A DNA stretch of 64,000 nucleotides from an uncultured Arenicella sp. (GCA_938048185.1 CALIVT010000034.1:1-64000); one strand, 5' to 3'; positions 10,141 through 19,318 are shown, counted from the first letter of the stretch. The notes: generated by a model from the sequence alone, not told the origin. Program-made: numbers and translations.

Positions 10141-11640
10141 CTAAAATCCGCCGCCAGTTTTAAAACCGCCACCACCACGACTACCGCCGCCACTGCGAGG
10201 CACTCTAAAGCCACCGCCACCACCGCGAGGTTTCGGCCAATGCCAAGTCGAACCGCGCCTAGAATTACGACTTCGACGACCCTTGCGCATTAGCTCATCA
10301 CCCAGAATATCGGCGATTTGACCCAAGCCACCGCTACCAAACTCAGGCGAGGACGCCACCTGACGATAACGCTGATTGCGCTTTATCACTCTCCAAACAT
10401 CGCCACCGGATACGACGCCTTGAATGAATTGTCCCAACACATTGGCGATAAGCGCTTGGTTGCCAAAACCCGAACGCACATCGTCAAAGCGCGAGTTTTT
10501 AAAATCACGACGAACTTTTTCCAGCTCTTTAAGCTTACCGAGTTTCCGATCATGTAGAGTACGAATATCAGCCAAATCGCCTTCCACATCGTCAAGCTTG
10601 TCTTCTAGGCTTTGTAATTCAAGCACTAGCATATCGTCGGTTGGCGAGTGGGTCGCACGCACATATTGGTGCACTGACTGCAAGCTTTGATGATCCAAGG
10701 CCTGGGTTAAGCGCGCTAGACATTGCTTAATATAATCGTCTTCACCGGCAATGTAGAGCGCGCGCTGATCCAGCAATACGTTGAGCTGTGACTCAACGGA
10801 CTCAAGTTGATCATCGTGCGCATCAAGCGTATTTCTGAGCGCTTCTAAATCGCTTTCCAAGCTCGTTACCCCAGCCACCTCAAGCGCATTTAGTTCGAGT
10901 TGCTGTAGCGTCATATGTTCGGCGTCAGCCGCGGCAGCTACCCGGTCTGCGTGCTCCTCTAAGCGTTTAGGAATTTCAATAAGATTCCAATAGTTTACGC
11001 GCGCGGGTTCATAGTTAATAACACGCGCGACCCACGAATCCATAAATCGACCCAGTAACCCACCCGAGTAGTCTGTGGTCCCATAGCCACGCTCCCACAA
11101 ATACATAAAAAGTGCATCAGCCTGATACGAAGCAGCTTTTTCAGCCATGCTGGCTTGCGCTTGCTGCATTTTTTGTTCAGCTTGGGTAGACACAGATTCG
11201 GCCTGCTGAGCCTGCGCGAACTGTGCCAAGTAGGCGTCGTCGAGTCTTAACTTAGCTTGTACCTCGCCCTCGACGTCAACAATTTTCTGCGAGCTATCAT
11301 TCACCTTAGCAAGCATTTCTAAACGCGTCGCTTCTGCGTCAAGCAACGCTTGGTTAATTTCGTCTATCTCCGCGTTAAGCTGTTGCAAGGCATTCTCTCG
11401 CTGCGCCAACAGCTCAGCAGCTTGTTGGTCCGCGGCATTGAAACTGCTCGTCAGTTGACCACGTTCAATTTCAGCAAGGCGTACCCCGGCGATATCATTT
11501 ATCAACTTAGATCGGTGACGCTGGTTGGCGGCCATTTGGTTGCTAAGCTGGTTCAACTGACCATCTAAACGAACCACCTCGTTGCGAATAGTTTGTAACG
11601 TTTGGTCAATGCTACCGAGTGCTGAGGTTCCGGCCCACAT
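10141..11640 (-). CDS. Coiled-coil protein with Gly/Arg-rich C-terminus, unknown function
   Basis: Not recognised with certainty. The 499 residues begin at the ATG at 11640, which has a GGAG site eight bases away; a GTG at 11649 overlaps that site. Almost the whole chain to about residue 440 is predicted coiled coil, rich in Gln, Glu, Ala and Leu, with a break around the YLWERGYGTTDYSGGLLGRF segment. The last ~40 residues are basic and glycine-rich (RRSRNSRRGS, then GGGGG and SGGGSRGGGG). No signal peptide or membrane segment is evident. Third gene of a tight three-gene operon: the start lies three bases after the preceding stop. A structural or scaffold role with the membrane protein encoded upstream is an inference. 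Confidence 0.75.
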   Translation of the reverse strand: MWAGTSALGSIDQTLQTIRNEVVRLDGQLNQLSNQMAANQRHRSKLINDIAGVRLAEIERGQLTSSFNAADQQAAELLAQRENALQQLNAEIDEINQALLDAEATRLEMLAKVNDSSQKIVDVEGEVQAKLRLDDAYLAQFAQAQQAESVSTQAEQKMQQAQASMAEKAASYQADALFMYLWERGYGTTDYSGGLLGRFMDSWVARVINYEPARVNYWNLIEIPKRLEEHADRVAAAADAEHMTLQQLELNALEVAGVTSLESDLEALRNTLDAHDDQLESVESQLNVLLDQRALYIAGEDDYIKQCLARLTQALDHQSLQSVHQYVRATHSPTDDMLVLELQSLEDKLDDVEGDLADIRTLHDRKLGKLKELEKVRRDFKNSRFDDVRSGFGNQALIANVLGQFIQGVVSGGDVWRVIKRNQRYRQVASSPEFGSGGLGQIADILGDELMRKGRRSRNSRRGSTWHWPKPRGGGGGFRVPRSGGGSRGGGGFKTGGGF

Positions 11641-11642
11641 AG

Positions 11643-12569
11643 CTACCACTCCGTAATGGTTGCGCCGGTGGTGGGAATGCTAAACACAGGTTTTAAATAC
11701 CCTGCGGCTTTCTCACCGACTTTGTTGCCTTGAATAATGCCGTCATCACGCTTATCTGCGGCGACCTTATAGAAGGTCTCTTCATTGACACGAAGACCCC
11801 ACGACTTCTTGCGCGCGGCCTTATTGTTCTCTTGATTCAAGATTGTCAACTCAACCACGTTATTACTTTTATCAATCGCCTCAACTATCAAGTAATAATT
11901 ACGCCCGTCAGGGTTATTCGGCGGGTTTCGGAACACACCCGAATTTTCGCCAGGTTGGGAGATAACACGAATGCTGTACTCTTGTTGCAACTGTATGTAC
12001 ACGTTCTGCATATTTTCGACAATAGCATTTGCTTTTGAAAAATCATCATTAACGAGCGCTTGTTCGGCGTTCGCAGCAGAAGCCTGTGCCTGAGAAACAA
12101 TGTCCGGATTCTTGGCAATGCTTATAATCGCATTTAACGAACGGGTCACCTTTTGCGGTAATTCAGCGCGCATCGATCGCTCTGGCATCACATCGGTCAG
12201 GAAGTAAACCCCATAAAAAACGCTGGCAATCACCGCCAAAAAACTCAGCGGTTTACCCCAGCGACCACGACTAACCCACGCGTGTGCTAGCTTAGTTTGC
12301 CAGCTTGGCGCAACGGCTTCATATTTGAAGCGCTCTTGCTCTAACGCATCAATACCTTCGTATAACACGTGATCAGGCACATCGATGCCTTGCGCAGAAT
12401 ACATCTCACGCAAACGCTCAAGTAAACGTTCACGACGCCCCTCTCCATCAAGCTCACGCTCGGCGATACTTTGGTCATGGCGTAATGTGTCTACCACATC
12501 CATCGCCACCATCACCTCCTCCAACGGCGTTTTACTCACCTGTGAGTTGCCTTGCTTGGCCTCGACCAT
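11643..12569 (-). CDS. Single-span membrane protein, DUF6384-like
   Basis: Middle gene of the operon. I place the start at the ATG at 12569 (308 residues), preceded by AGGAAA; the open frame continues to 12635 inside the upstream gene. Residues 1-105 are cytoplasmic and helical, with 'DHVLYEGIDALEQERFKYE' typical of the family. One membrane helix spans about 107-127 (PLSFLAVIASVFYGVYFL). The remainder has a helical stretch and then a beta-rich periplasmic part containing NYYLIVEAID and SWGLRVNEETFYKV. I recall this family as DUF6384, next to similar coiled-coil genes in other Proteobacteria; I could not check this. Function unknown. Confidence 0.75.
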   Translation of the reverse strand: MVEAKQGNSQVSKTPLEEVMVAMDVVDTLRHDQSIAERELDGEGRRERLLERLREMYSAQGIDVPDHVLYEGIDALEQERFKYEAVAPSWQTKLAHAWVSRGRWGKPLSFLAVIASVFYGVYFLTDVMPERSMRAELPQKVTRSLNAIISIAKNPDIVSQAQASAANAEQALVNDDFSKANAIVENMQNVYIQLQQEYSIRVISQPGENSGVFRNPPNNPDGRNYYLIVEAIDKSNNVVELTILNQENNKAARKKSWGLRVNEETFYKVAADKRDDGIIQGNKVGEKAAGYLKPVFSIPTTGATITEW

Positions 12570-12603
12570 ACCCAATTTCCTGCTTGTTAAGCTTGAGTGA
12601 CTA

Positions 12604-13776
12604 CTAAACCTTGTGCGCCAAAGGCAAGGAACCACCGCGTTCGATGATTTTCGCCATGCGTTGCTTACCGTCCTCTACTGACACTCGTATTTCTTCAGCA
12701 TTTTGGGTCGATAACACGCGCATTTCTTCAATAATCTCACGTGAGCGCTCTTGAAAGTTAACCACCGAATCGACCAGTTTTTTAACGGCGTCAGCACGAA
12801 TGGTAGGGCCATAACCTGCTTTGACCGCCGCTTCTTGAACCTTGCCACCAATATCAGCGAGGTCTTCCAAGCTTTTGGAAACGCCTTCCTTCATTGCTTC
12901 CAACGTCTGAGTGCTTTCGTGTAAACCAAACAAACCGGTAAACGACGCGGTTAAGGCCGTTAGCACGGATTCGTTGGTGCCGAAAAAGGTGATTGCCTGC
13001 TTATAGACGCGCTCTTTAGCGCTATTAGTTTGCATCAGGCGCGCCATGATAACTTCAGACGTGTTATAGCTGACTGTCAAATTATCGGATATGTCCTTGG
13101 CAACTTGATAACGGTCTTCGCCATACTGTAAGTCGCGCATACGCTCATCACGTGCTAACTCTAGCTTTGCACGCTCAGCCATATCCTCACCTGCAAAGGC
13201 GGTGACGGTATCGTTCGCTTGTTTTAGCGCACCCTTGGCTTCGTTCCAAATGGCTTCTGTTTGCTTTAGTACATCCAAAGCGTAAATTTCAGATTGCTTA
13301 ATCGCCCCACGAAAATCTTGATAAGCCTCTAAGATTACCCGCTCTCGTTCTATCTGGTCACGTGAATCTTCCGCCACTTCAAGATAGATTTCTTTAATTT
13401 CGTCAAAGCGCGACGCAATATCGCCGCGAGTAACTTTCATCCACACATTGTTGATGCGTTCAAAGGTATCTACTTTGCCATCTTCTACTTGGTCGACCAT
13501 GCGTTTTGCATCATTTCGAATCGAGTTGAATGATTCGGTGATCTTTTCATAACGCTCACCGACTCGCATTTCCGACACCTGTTCTCGAACAATATCGTTG
13601 AACACGGACGCTTGCGATAAAGTGCGCGCAATGGCCACCACTTTCGCTTCGTCTATATCAGTGAGTTTTTCGAGTAGAGACACCACCGGCGCCTCATCGA
13701 CCTTCTCAGGCATCAGGCCTAGGTCACGTACTTGTGCAAGCGCTTTGTCGAGATAATGAAACGTATTTCGGGCCAT
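12604..13776 (-). CDS. Helical protein of unknown function, first gene of the three-gene operon
   Basis: A 390-residue, almost entirely alpha-helical soluble protein with no signal peptide. Conserved-looking segments include TFHYLDKALAQVRDLGL at the N-terminus, ERINNVWMKVTRGDIASRF, ISDNLTVSYNTSEVIMARL and LTASFTGLFGLHESTQTL. Homologues, as I recall them, are often annotated loosely as 'cell surface protein', which the sequence does not support. The ATG has a strong AGGGGG site six bases upstream. It leads the operon with the membrane protein (34-base gap) and the Gly-rich coiled-coil protein. The overall look recalls TelA-like helical proteins, but I see no decisive motif. Confidence 0.78.
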   Translation of the reverse strand: MARNTFHYLDKALAQVRDLGLMPEKVDEAPVVSLLEKLTDIDEAKVVAIARTLSQASVFNDIVREQVSEMRVGERYEKITESFNSIRNDAKRMVDQVEDGKVDTFERINNVWMKVTRGDIASRFDEIKEIYLEVAEDSRDQIERERVILEAYQDFRGAIKQSEIYALDVLKQTEAIWNEAKGALKQANDTVTAFAGEDMAERAKLELARDERMRDLQYGEDRYQVAKDISDNLTVSYNTSEVIMARLMQTNSAKERVYKQAITFFGTNESVLTALTASFTGLFGLHESTQTLEAMKEGVSKSLEDLADIGGKVQEAAVKAGYGPTIRADAVKKLVDSVVNFQERSREIIEEMRVLSTQNAEEIRVSVEDGKQRMAKIIERGGSLPLAHKV

Positions 13777-13972
13777 GTGTTCCCCCTTTTGGATTTATTG
13801 GCGATGATCTAGAGATTGACAAGACAAACAATAGTAACTCAAGACCGTTAATTCAAGTATGACAGTTGGAACGAGGTGATAAAACAAAAATTCCCCGAGT
13901 ATTCGCGCCCGCGACGCCTTTGATCAAGTATTATCCAAGCCAACTAATTAACTCGAACGCAAACCTAAAAGT

Positions 13973-13995
13973 TTATCCACAAAAACTGTGGATAA
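13973..13995. promoter_or_regulatory. Pair of inverted perfect DnaA boxes
   Basis: TTATCCACA (13973-13981) and its inverse TGTGGATAA (13987-13995) are separated by five bases. The spacing resembles cooperative DnaA binding sites. Confidence 0.7.
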
Positions 13996-14043
13996 CTATG
14001 TGCACAACCTCGAACAACGCTGATGCTAGCAATAGATCAGATC

Positions 14044-14066
14044 AATTGATTAAAATTTAATCAATT
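14044..14066. repeat. AT-rich perfect inverted repeat
   Basis: Left arm aattgattaaa, a single central a, and right arm tttaatcaatt: 11 bases each, perfect. It lies in the most AT-rich part of the DnaA-box region. Confidence 0.85.
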
Positions 14067-14079
14067 TAATTTAATCATT

Positions 14080-14112
14080 AAAATCATATAGTTAAAGAGG
14101 TTATATGATTTT
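14080..14112. repeat. Second perfect inverted repeat in the DnaA-box region
   Basis: Arms aaaatcatata (14080-14090) and tatatgatttt (14102-14112) are perfect complements around an 11-base loop containing agagg. Confidence 0.85.
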
Positions 14113-14180
14113 ATTTTTAGGTATATCCGCTAATCACCGATAGGCTCGAACCGAATAGAATAATTGTGTACAACTCGAAT

Positions 14181-14189
14181 TTATCCACA
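14181..14189 (+). promoter_or_regulatory. Third perfect DnaA box
   Basis: TTATCCACA, 29 bases before the RDD gene start. Confidence 0.65.
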
Positions 14190-14217
14190 AAATAGTTAAC
14201 TGACAAACGCAAAGAAA

Positions 14218-14703
14218 ATGAAATCGATAAGCCTGTTTAAACGAATTCTCGTCATGATTTACGACGGACTATTATTGTGTAGTGTGGTTTTCTTTAGCTC
14301 CGCTTTGCTTATGGGCTTATTTACTTGGTTAGGGCCTGACGTCCTGTTTAACGCACCCGACCCTGACTACCCCAAACTGCTTGAGCGCAGTGAGCTAGGC
14401 CGTATTGTCGGCGGCGTTATCGTTAGCATCAATGTCGTTGCCGTGAGCTTTTTCTTCTATGGCTGGTTCTGGACGCACGGTGGGCAAACCCTTGGCATGA
14501 AGGCTTGGAATCTTTATTTGGTTAAACCGGATGGCAAATTTATCGGTTGGAAAACAGCGTTCAAACGCTATCTTGCGGCACTGCTGTCGTGGGCGTGTTT
14601 GGGTCTGGGTTTTACTTGGTCATTGCTCAACTCAAATAACCGAACCTGGCACGACATGTTGACCGACACCCACATTATCAACGTAAAAAAGCCAGCTAAA
14701 TAA
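14218..14703 (+). CDS. RDD-family membrane protein
   Basis: Small inner-membrane protein of 161 residues. The first helix (residues 8-35) contains the Arg and Asp of the RDD signature (KRILVMIYDGLLL). Two further membrane segments lie near 62-85 and 121-137, and the C-terminal NRTWHDMLTDTHII is typical of the family. RDD proteins are of uncertain, possibly transport-related function. Placement beside lptG/lptF is common in gammaproteobacteria, here in convergent orientation. The start is the first ATG after the DnaA-box region, with AAAGAAA upstream as a weak ribosome site. Confidence 0.88.
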   Translation: MKSISLFKRILVMIYDGLLLCSVVFFSSALLMGLFTWLGPDVLFNAPDPDYPKLLERSELGRIVGGVIVSINVVAVSFFFYGWFWTHGGQTLGMKAWNLYLVKPDGKFIGWKTAFKRYLAALLSWACLGLGFTWSLLNSNNRTWHDMLTDTHIINVKKPAK

Positions 14704-14799
14704 AGGATAGCGTGTACTCCTTAGACCGAGCTAGCGCGAATTTAACCAGGGGGCAGAATGCTTCGGGTTACCCACCCGCAACATTAAGGTAATGAATGG

Positions 14800-15894
14800 T
14801 CAAACTATGCGCCTTATCATAATCAAGCTGAGCACACACACCAGCATCGTCGGCAATGCCGCCCCCAAAAATGGCGGGATACTGAACAACGTCACAAAGT
14901 AGCTAAAGGCTTGATTAAGAATAAAGAACCCGAGACCAATCATAATTCCAGAAAACAAACTACGCCCCAAGTTACCACTGCGTGCCTCCTTAAACACAAA
15001 GGGAACCGATAATATAAGCATCACAAGAGTTGCGAATGGCGTCACAATCTTGGACCAAAACTCGAGTCGATAATTCGATGTATCTTGCTTATTCGAGCTA
15101 AGGTGAGAGATATATTCGCGTAATTGCCAAATCGATAGTTGCTCGGGCTTTACCTGGTAAATTTTCAGAATTTGAGGGTCCAATGCGGTGCTCCAGTACG
15201 CAGCGGTCACCTCGTCAGCGGCCGAACTTTGCTCATTAATCATGGTGCGCCGCAGCCCTTTCAATAGCCAGCGGTCTTTTTGTCCGCTGCCCGGCGCAGC
15301 TATTTGGTACTCGCCTTCTTTTGCGGTAGAGAGGAAGCGCAAGAAGTTCTGGTTATCAAATTCGAAAATTTTAATATTGAGGAGCTTTAACTGAGCACCT
15401 GGCAGAACCTCGCCAACGTTAACATAGGTATTGTCGTCGCGCAGCCACACGCCAAAATCACCTTTACGACCACTATTACTAACGATCGACTCAGCCTTCA
15501 CTTCAATCGCACGAGCCTCGGTATAAGGCGCAACGACCTCACCCATAAACATTGAAACCAACGCCAAGATCAAACCAACCTTAACCACCGAGAGCACAAT
15601 TCGTTGAATTGAAATGCCGGCCGCGCGCATGACTATTAGCTCAGAATCACGCGCCAAGGTCGACAAACCTAAGATCGAGCCAATTAACGCTGCCATTGGA
15701 AACACTTCATAGAGTGTTTTGGGAATGGTTAGAATGACATGCTGTATTACCTGCAAAATGCCATAGCTGCCGCGATCAAGGTCGCCGAGTTCGTCGATAA
15801 AGCTGACAAAGGTAAACAAGCCGAGTAATACGACAATGGTCACCATGATATAGCGCAATAGAATCTTGCCTATATAGAGATCTAAAATACGCAT
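14800..15894 (-). CDS. lptG: LPS export ABC transporter permease LptG
   Basis: Inner-membrane permease of the LptB2FG complex that extracts lipopolysaccharide and passes it to LptC. The 364 residues match the family. Membrane helices lie near the N-terminus (about 12-35, 60-80, 100-120) and C-terminus (four segments after about 270), flanking a periplasmic beta-jellyroll of about 140 residues. The conserved start reads MRILDLYIGKILLRY. The ATG overlaps the lptF stop as TAATG. Confidence 0.94.
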   Translation of the reverse strand: MRILDLYIGKILLRYIMVTIVVLLGLFTFVSFIDELGDLDRGSYGILQVIQHVILTIPKTLYEVFPMAALIGSILGLSTLARDSELIVMRAAGISIQRIVLSVVKVGLILALVSMFMGEVVAPYTEARAIEVKAESIVSNSGRKGDFGVWLRDDNTYVNVGEVLPGAQLKLLNIKIFEFDNQNFLRFLSTAKEGEYQIAAPGSGQKDRWLLKGLRRTMINEQSSAADEVTAAYWSTALDPQILKIYQVKPEQLSIWQLREYISHLSSNKQDTSNYRLEFWSKIVTPFATLVMLILSVPFVFKEARSGNLGRSLFSGIMIGLGFFILNQAFSYFVTLFSIPPFLGAALPTMLVCVLSLIMIRRIV

Positions 15895-17009
15895 TAACTA
15901 TTAGCCGTCAGTTGCTTCGATGAAAACAAGCTGAATTCAGGTACGAGCGGTAAATTATAATTTCGCCGGTACAAACAGTAACAAGCGAGCACAAAATATA
16001 ACCCGTGCACTAGCCAAATTGGCGTACCACTGTCGATGTCCCCTTTGCGAATGAGTGTCACCGCGTACGCCAACATATTGGTGTACGTTAGATACACCAA
16101 AAACGCTAGCACCATACCCGTCGATTTTCCTCGGCGAGAATCGACATGGCTGAGTGCCAACGCGAAAATAGCAAGAATCGGCAACGTAAATATTTTTGCG
16201 ACGCGCCAATACCACTCGCTTCGCAACTTCGGGTCATCAGATTCCCTGAGCTCAGAGTTGGGCCGCGCGCGCACTGGCAAATAAAGCTTGGTCTGGTTTT
16301 TCGGCTCGATGCGCAGCGCATATTTCTCAAAGTCTACAACGCGATAGTCAGGTGAGCCCGGGTTACCCTCATAGCGAGAACCGTTAACCAACACCAAGAA
16401 TTGATCCTGCGTGTCTTTGTCTTCGGTACGATACGCGGTTTTCGCAACCACCACACCCTCACGTTCAAAGGAAGCACGATAAACAAACACGTTTTCATAA
16501 TTACCGCTGGCGCGATTGTAGTCTTCCACAAAATACACACCATTGCCGTCTTTCGCTTCGACAAACCGCCCAGTGACAACGCCAGACACCTCGCTGCTTT
16601 GCCGGTATTCTTGTTCCAGGTTATAACCTTGGGCTAAAGACAGAGGTGTCAGATAGAAAGAAAAAAACGTAACGAGCCCACCGACGATCACGACTAAGAA
16701 GCCCAACGGGTTCAAAAAATTAAAAATACCGACACCCGAACTTGCTAGCACCGCCATCTCATGGTCGGAGTACCACCGATTCAGCACCATAATTAGGGCA
16801 ATGTAAAACATTAGCGGCAGCATCACGTCGAGATATGACATCATTTTCAAAACAACTAAACTCAACACCCCGCCTACCGGAATAATGCCCTCAGCCGCCT
16901 GGCTCAGAAACCCCATCACTCGCATCACCAAAAAAATACTGATGATTACAAAGGTTACTGCTAACGCTGTGCGCAAAACCTCGGTAACAAAAGACTTGTG
17001 GATGATCAT
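15894..17009 (-). CDS. lptF: LPS export ABC transporter permease LptF
   Basis: Partner permease of LptG in LPS export, 371 residues. It has a typical N-terminal helix (VLRTALAVTFVIISIFLVMRVM), helices around 45-80 and 100-120, a periplasmic jellyroll (about 130-265) and a C-terminal helical bundle containing the DSRRGKSTGMVLAFLVYL segment. First gene of the lptFG operon, divergent from pepA. Confidence 0.94.
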   Translation of the reverse strand: MIIHKSFVTEVLRTALAVTFVIISIFLVMRVMGFLSQAAEGIIPVGGVLSLVVLKMMSYLDVMLPLMFYIALIMVLNRWYSDHEMAVLASSGVGIFNFLNPLGFLVVIVGGLVTFFSFYLTPLSLAQGYNLEQEYRQSSEVSGVVTGRFVEAKDGNGVYFVEDYNRASGNYENVFVYRASFEREGVVVAKTAYRTEDKDTQDQFLVLVNGSRYEGNPGSPDYRVVDFEKYALRIEPKNQTKLYLPVRARPNSELRESDDPKLRSEWYWRVAKIFTLPILAIFALALSHVDSRRGKSTGMVLAFLVYLTYTNMLAYAVTLIRKGDIDSGTPIWLVHGLYFVLACYCLYRRNYNLPLVPEFSLFSSKQLTANS

Positions 17010-17053
17010 AATAGTTAATTAACGGCTAAAAACGTGTGTGAAAAAGCAGATGG

Positions 17054-17081
17054 TTGTCTGGGTTTGAATTCGAGCTATACT
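17054..17081 (+). promoter_or_regulatory. Probable pepA promoter
   Basis: TTGTCT (17054-17059), a 16-base spacer and TATACT (17076-17081) lie about 100 bases upstream of the pepA ATG. An alternative is TTGAAT (17064) with TAAAAT (17089), whose spacing is less good. Confidence 0.4.
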
Positions 17082-17183
17082 TGCGCGGTAAAATTTCAGG
17101 CTCCGATTGTATCAAGCAATCGTCTGGAATTGGCGAAAGACTAACTAAATAGATAAAAAGACCCTTTTTAGGACAAAACTTCC

Positions 17184-18671
17184 ATGAAGATACAAGCCAA
17201 AGCGACACAAAACTATCAAGCCAAAACCGACTGCTTAGTGGTAGCACTCAAGCCGCTAAAAAATATTGCGGCGCAATGCGCAGAGCTTAATGCCATCACC
17301 GGCAAAGTAGTCTCGCGCCTACAAAAAGCCGAGCAATTTAGTGCCAAGAAAGCGCAAATCGTTAATATTGCGGTGCCCGAAGGCATAGGGGCAAAACAGC
17401 TGCTGTTGATCGGAACGGGTGATGAAAAATCCCTAGATACCGAAGCATTACGCGACTTGCTCACCAGCCTTGCCAAACAACTAAAAGCGTTGAAGGTCAA
17501 TGAAGTGTCATTAGACCTGCAGGCGCTATTCACCAAGAGTGATGTCGAAACCGTAAGTCGACACCTAGCCGAAGCCATAGGCGAGTCAGACTACGTTTAT
17601 GTTCCCGCACCAAAGTCAGTACGTGGCGCGAAGGCAAATAAAGAGTCAAAGGCGATATTGTGGTGTAAAGACGCTAAACAGGCTAGCGCTGCTCGTAAAG
17701 CGGCCGGAATTGGTAACGCTATCAATAACGGTAAATCTCTCGCCAAAAACTTAGCTAATATGCCGGGCAACGTGTGTACCCCAACCTTTTTAGCCAGCCA
17801 AGCAAAAAAGTTAGGCCGATCACATGGACTAAAAGTCAAAGTTTTAAATGAAAAAGAAATGGATGCGCTTGGCATGGGCTCATTGTTATCGGTGAGTAAA
17901 GGCAGCCGCGAACCGGCTAAACTTATCGTGATGGAATACAAAGGCGCTAAAAATCCGAAAGAAGCGCCGCATGCGCTGGTCGGTAAAGGCTTAACCTTTG
18001 ATGCGGGCGGCATCTCACTAAAGCCTGCAGGCAAAATGGATGAGATGAAATACGACATGTGCGGCGCTGCCAGCGTGTTCGGCGCAGTACTAGCCGCCGC
18101 CGAAATGAAATTGCCAATAAACGTTGTTGCGGTTATTCCAAGCTCCGAAAACCTACCAGATGGCATCGCAAACAAGCCCGGCGACGTAGTCACAAGCATG
18201 TCAGGGCAAACTATTGAGATTCTTAATACTGACGCCGAAGGCCGCCTAATTTTGTGCGATGCGCTTACCTACACGCAACGCTTTAAACCGCAAACAGTGA
18301 TCGATATAGCGACCTTAACCGGCGCGGTAATCGTTGCGCTAGGTCATCAAACCGCAGGCGTGATGGGCAACGATCAAGGAGTGATTGATGACTTGATAGC
18401 AGCGGGCGAAACAAGTTTAGATCACGCATGGCAGTTACCGATTAAGGAAACTTATAAACGTCAACTGAAAAGTGAGTTCGCCGACTTAGCTAATATTGGC
18501 GGCCCTTCCGCTGGTAGCATTACCGCCGGCTCGTTCTTATCCTACTTCACTGAAGATTTTCGCTGGGCCCACCTAGATATCGCCGGCACGGCTTGGGGGG
18601 GAGCGGCCGGAAAGCGCGCCACAGGCCGAGCTGTACCCATCTTGACTCAATATCTTATCGATAGATGCTAG
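17184..18671 (+). CDS. pepA: Leucyl aminopeptidase (M17), PepA
   Basis: Cytosolic hexameric di-metal aminopeptidase; in E. coli PepA also binds DNA in Xer recombination and carAB control. The 495 residues carry an N-terminal macro-like domain (1 to about 170) and a catalytic domain. Metal and active-site motifs are KGLTFDAGGISLKP, the MKYDMCGAASV segment and NTDAEGRL. Length and start agree with the family. The gene is divergent from lptF and precedes holC and valS, the usual gammaproteobacterial order. Confidence 0.96.
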   Translation: MKIQAKATQNYQAKTDCLVVALKPLKNIAAQCAELNAITGKVVSRLQKAEQFSAKKAQIVNIAVPEGIGAKQLLLIGTGDEKSLDTEALRDLLTSLAKQLKALKVNEVSLDLQALFTKSDVETVSRHLAEAIGESDYVYVPAPKSVRGAKANKESKAILWCKDAKQASAARKAAGIGNAINNGKSLAKNLANMPGNVCTPTFLASQAKKLGRSHGLKVKVLNEKEMDALGMGSLLSVSKGSREPAKLIVMEYKGAKNPKEAPHALVGKGLTFDAGGISLKPAGKMDEMKYDMCGAASVFGAVLAAAEMKLPINVVAVIPSSENLPDGIANKPGDVVTSMSGQTIEILNTDAEGRLILCDALTYTQRFKPQTVIDIATLTGAVIVALGHQTAGVMGNDQGVIDDLIAAGETSLDHAWQLPIKETYKRQLKSEFADLANIGGPSAGSITAGSFLSYFTEDFRWAHLDIAGTAWGGAAGKRATGRAVPILTQYLIDRC

Positions 18672-18724
18672 TCGCCTAGCGATGTTAGCAAACCTGTTTA
18701 GCACCGTGAATTGGTTAAGCATCA

Positions 18725-19168
18725 ATGAAACAAGTTGATTTCTATCTAATATCAAACCGAGTTGACGATGCCAAGTACAAGCTTGCCAGCCGCCTTGCAA
18801 ATAAGCTGCAACGAATGCAGCAGACTTGCTTGGTGGTCACTGATGACGTCGAAGCGACCGCCCAACTCGATAAAGTAATGTGGTCGTTCAGTGATACCAG
18901 CTTTCTGGCTCATGAGCATTTTACTGAGGGCGAGCCTGCCTCATTAGTTCATATCGGCGGTCGCAACGAAGTCAGTGCCTCGGTGCTAGAACGCAATCAT
19001 GATGTATTAATCAATTTATCGTCCGAGGTGCCTATGTTTAACCATCACTTCACCCGAATCGCGGAAATAGTCGAAGCCGACGAAGACTCGAAAAACGCCG
19101 CGCGCGTGCGCTATAAGCTCTATCAAGGCGAAGGGTTTGAGTTAAAGATGCATAACATCGAGCTCTAA
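18725..19168 (+). CDS. holC: DNA polymerase III chi subunit
   Basis: Clamp-loader accessory subunit that links polymerase III holoenzyme to SSB. The 147 residues start with the family pattern MKQVDFYLI and contain ANKLQRMQQTCLVV, LDKVMWSFSDTSFLAHE and the C-terminal RYKLYQGEGFEL. Located between pepA and valS as expected. Confidence 0.92.
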   Translation: MKQVDFYLISNRVDDAKYKLASRLANKLQRMQQTCLVVTDDVEATAQLDKVMWSFSDTSFLAHEHFTEGEPASLVHIGGRNEVSASVLERNHDVLINLSSEVPMFNHHFTRIAEIVEADEDSKNAARVRYKLYQGEGFELKMHNIEL

Positions 19169-19271
19169 GGCAGCTCGCTCTCGGCGAACTGTCATCCTAC
19201 GCGCGCAGTTAAGTGCACAAATAGAGCACGCCAGACGCGCTATTCCTACTGAATCCGGCACCACAAAGCCG

Positions 19272-19277
19272 TATAAT
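19272..19277 (+). promoter_or_regulatory. Possible -10 box for valS
   Basis: Perfect TATAAT 42 bases before the valS ATG. No convincing -35 box is visible at the usual distance. Confidence 0.35.
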
Positions 19278-19318
19278 CTGCGCTTACAAACGCCCTCTCA
19301 CCAATTTTGAAAAACCCA

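Larger units (their letters stand above)
13777..14217. other. DnaA-box cluster in an AT-rich intergenic region (oriC-like or DnaA-regulatory)
   Basis: This divergent gap holds three perfect TTATCCACA boxes: 13973-13981 (+), 13987-13995 (- orientation) and 14181-14189 (+). A near match, ttatccaag, starts at 13931. Four GATC sites lie nearby (13806, 13922, 14035, 14040). Between the boxes is a very AT-rich stretch (about 14044-14120) with two perfect 11-base inverted repeats. There is no dnaA, dnaN, mnmG or rpmH in the window. It could be a replication origin, a datA/DARS-like element or a DnaA-controlled promoter region. Confidence 0.55.

Noticed and set aside
13866-14060. A 64-codon plus-strand frame in the DnaA-box region
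   Set aside because: It runs across two perfect DnaA boxes and the AT-rich repeat, lacks a convincing start and resembles no family.
17597-18199. A 200-codon antisense frame inside pepA
   Set aside because: Complement of a well-conserved gene; no ribosome site and no family features.
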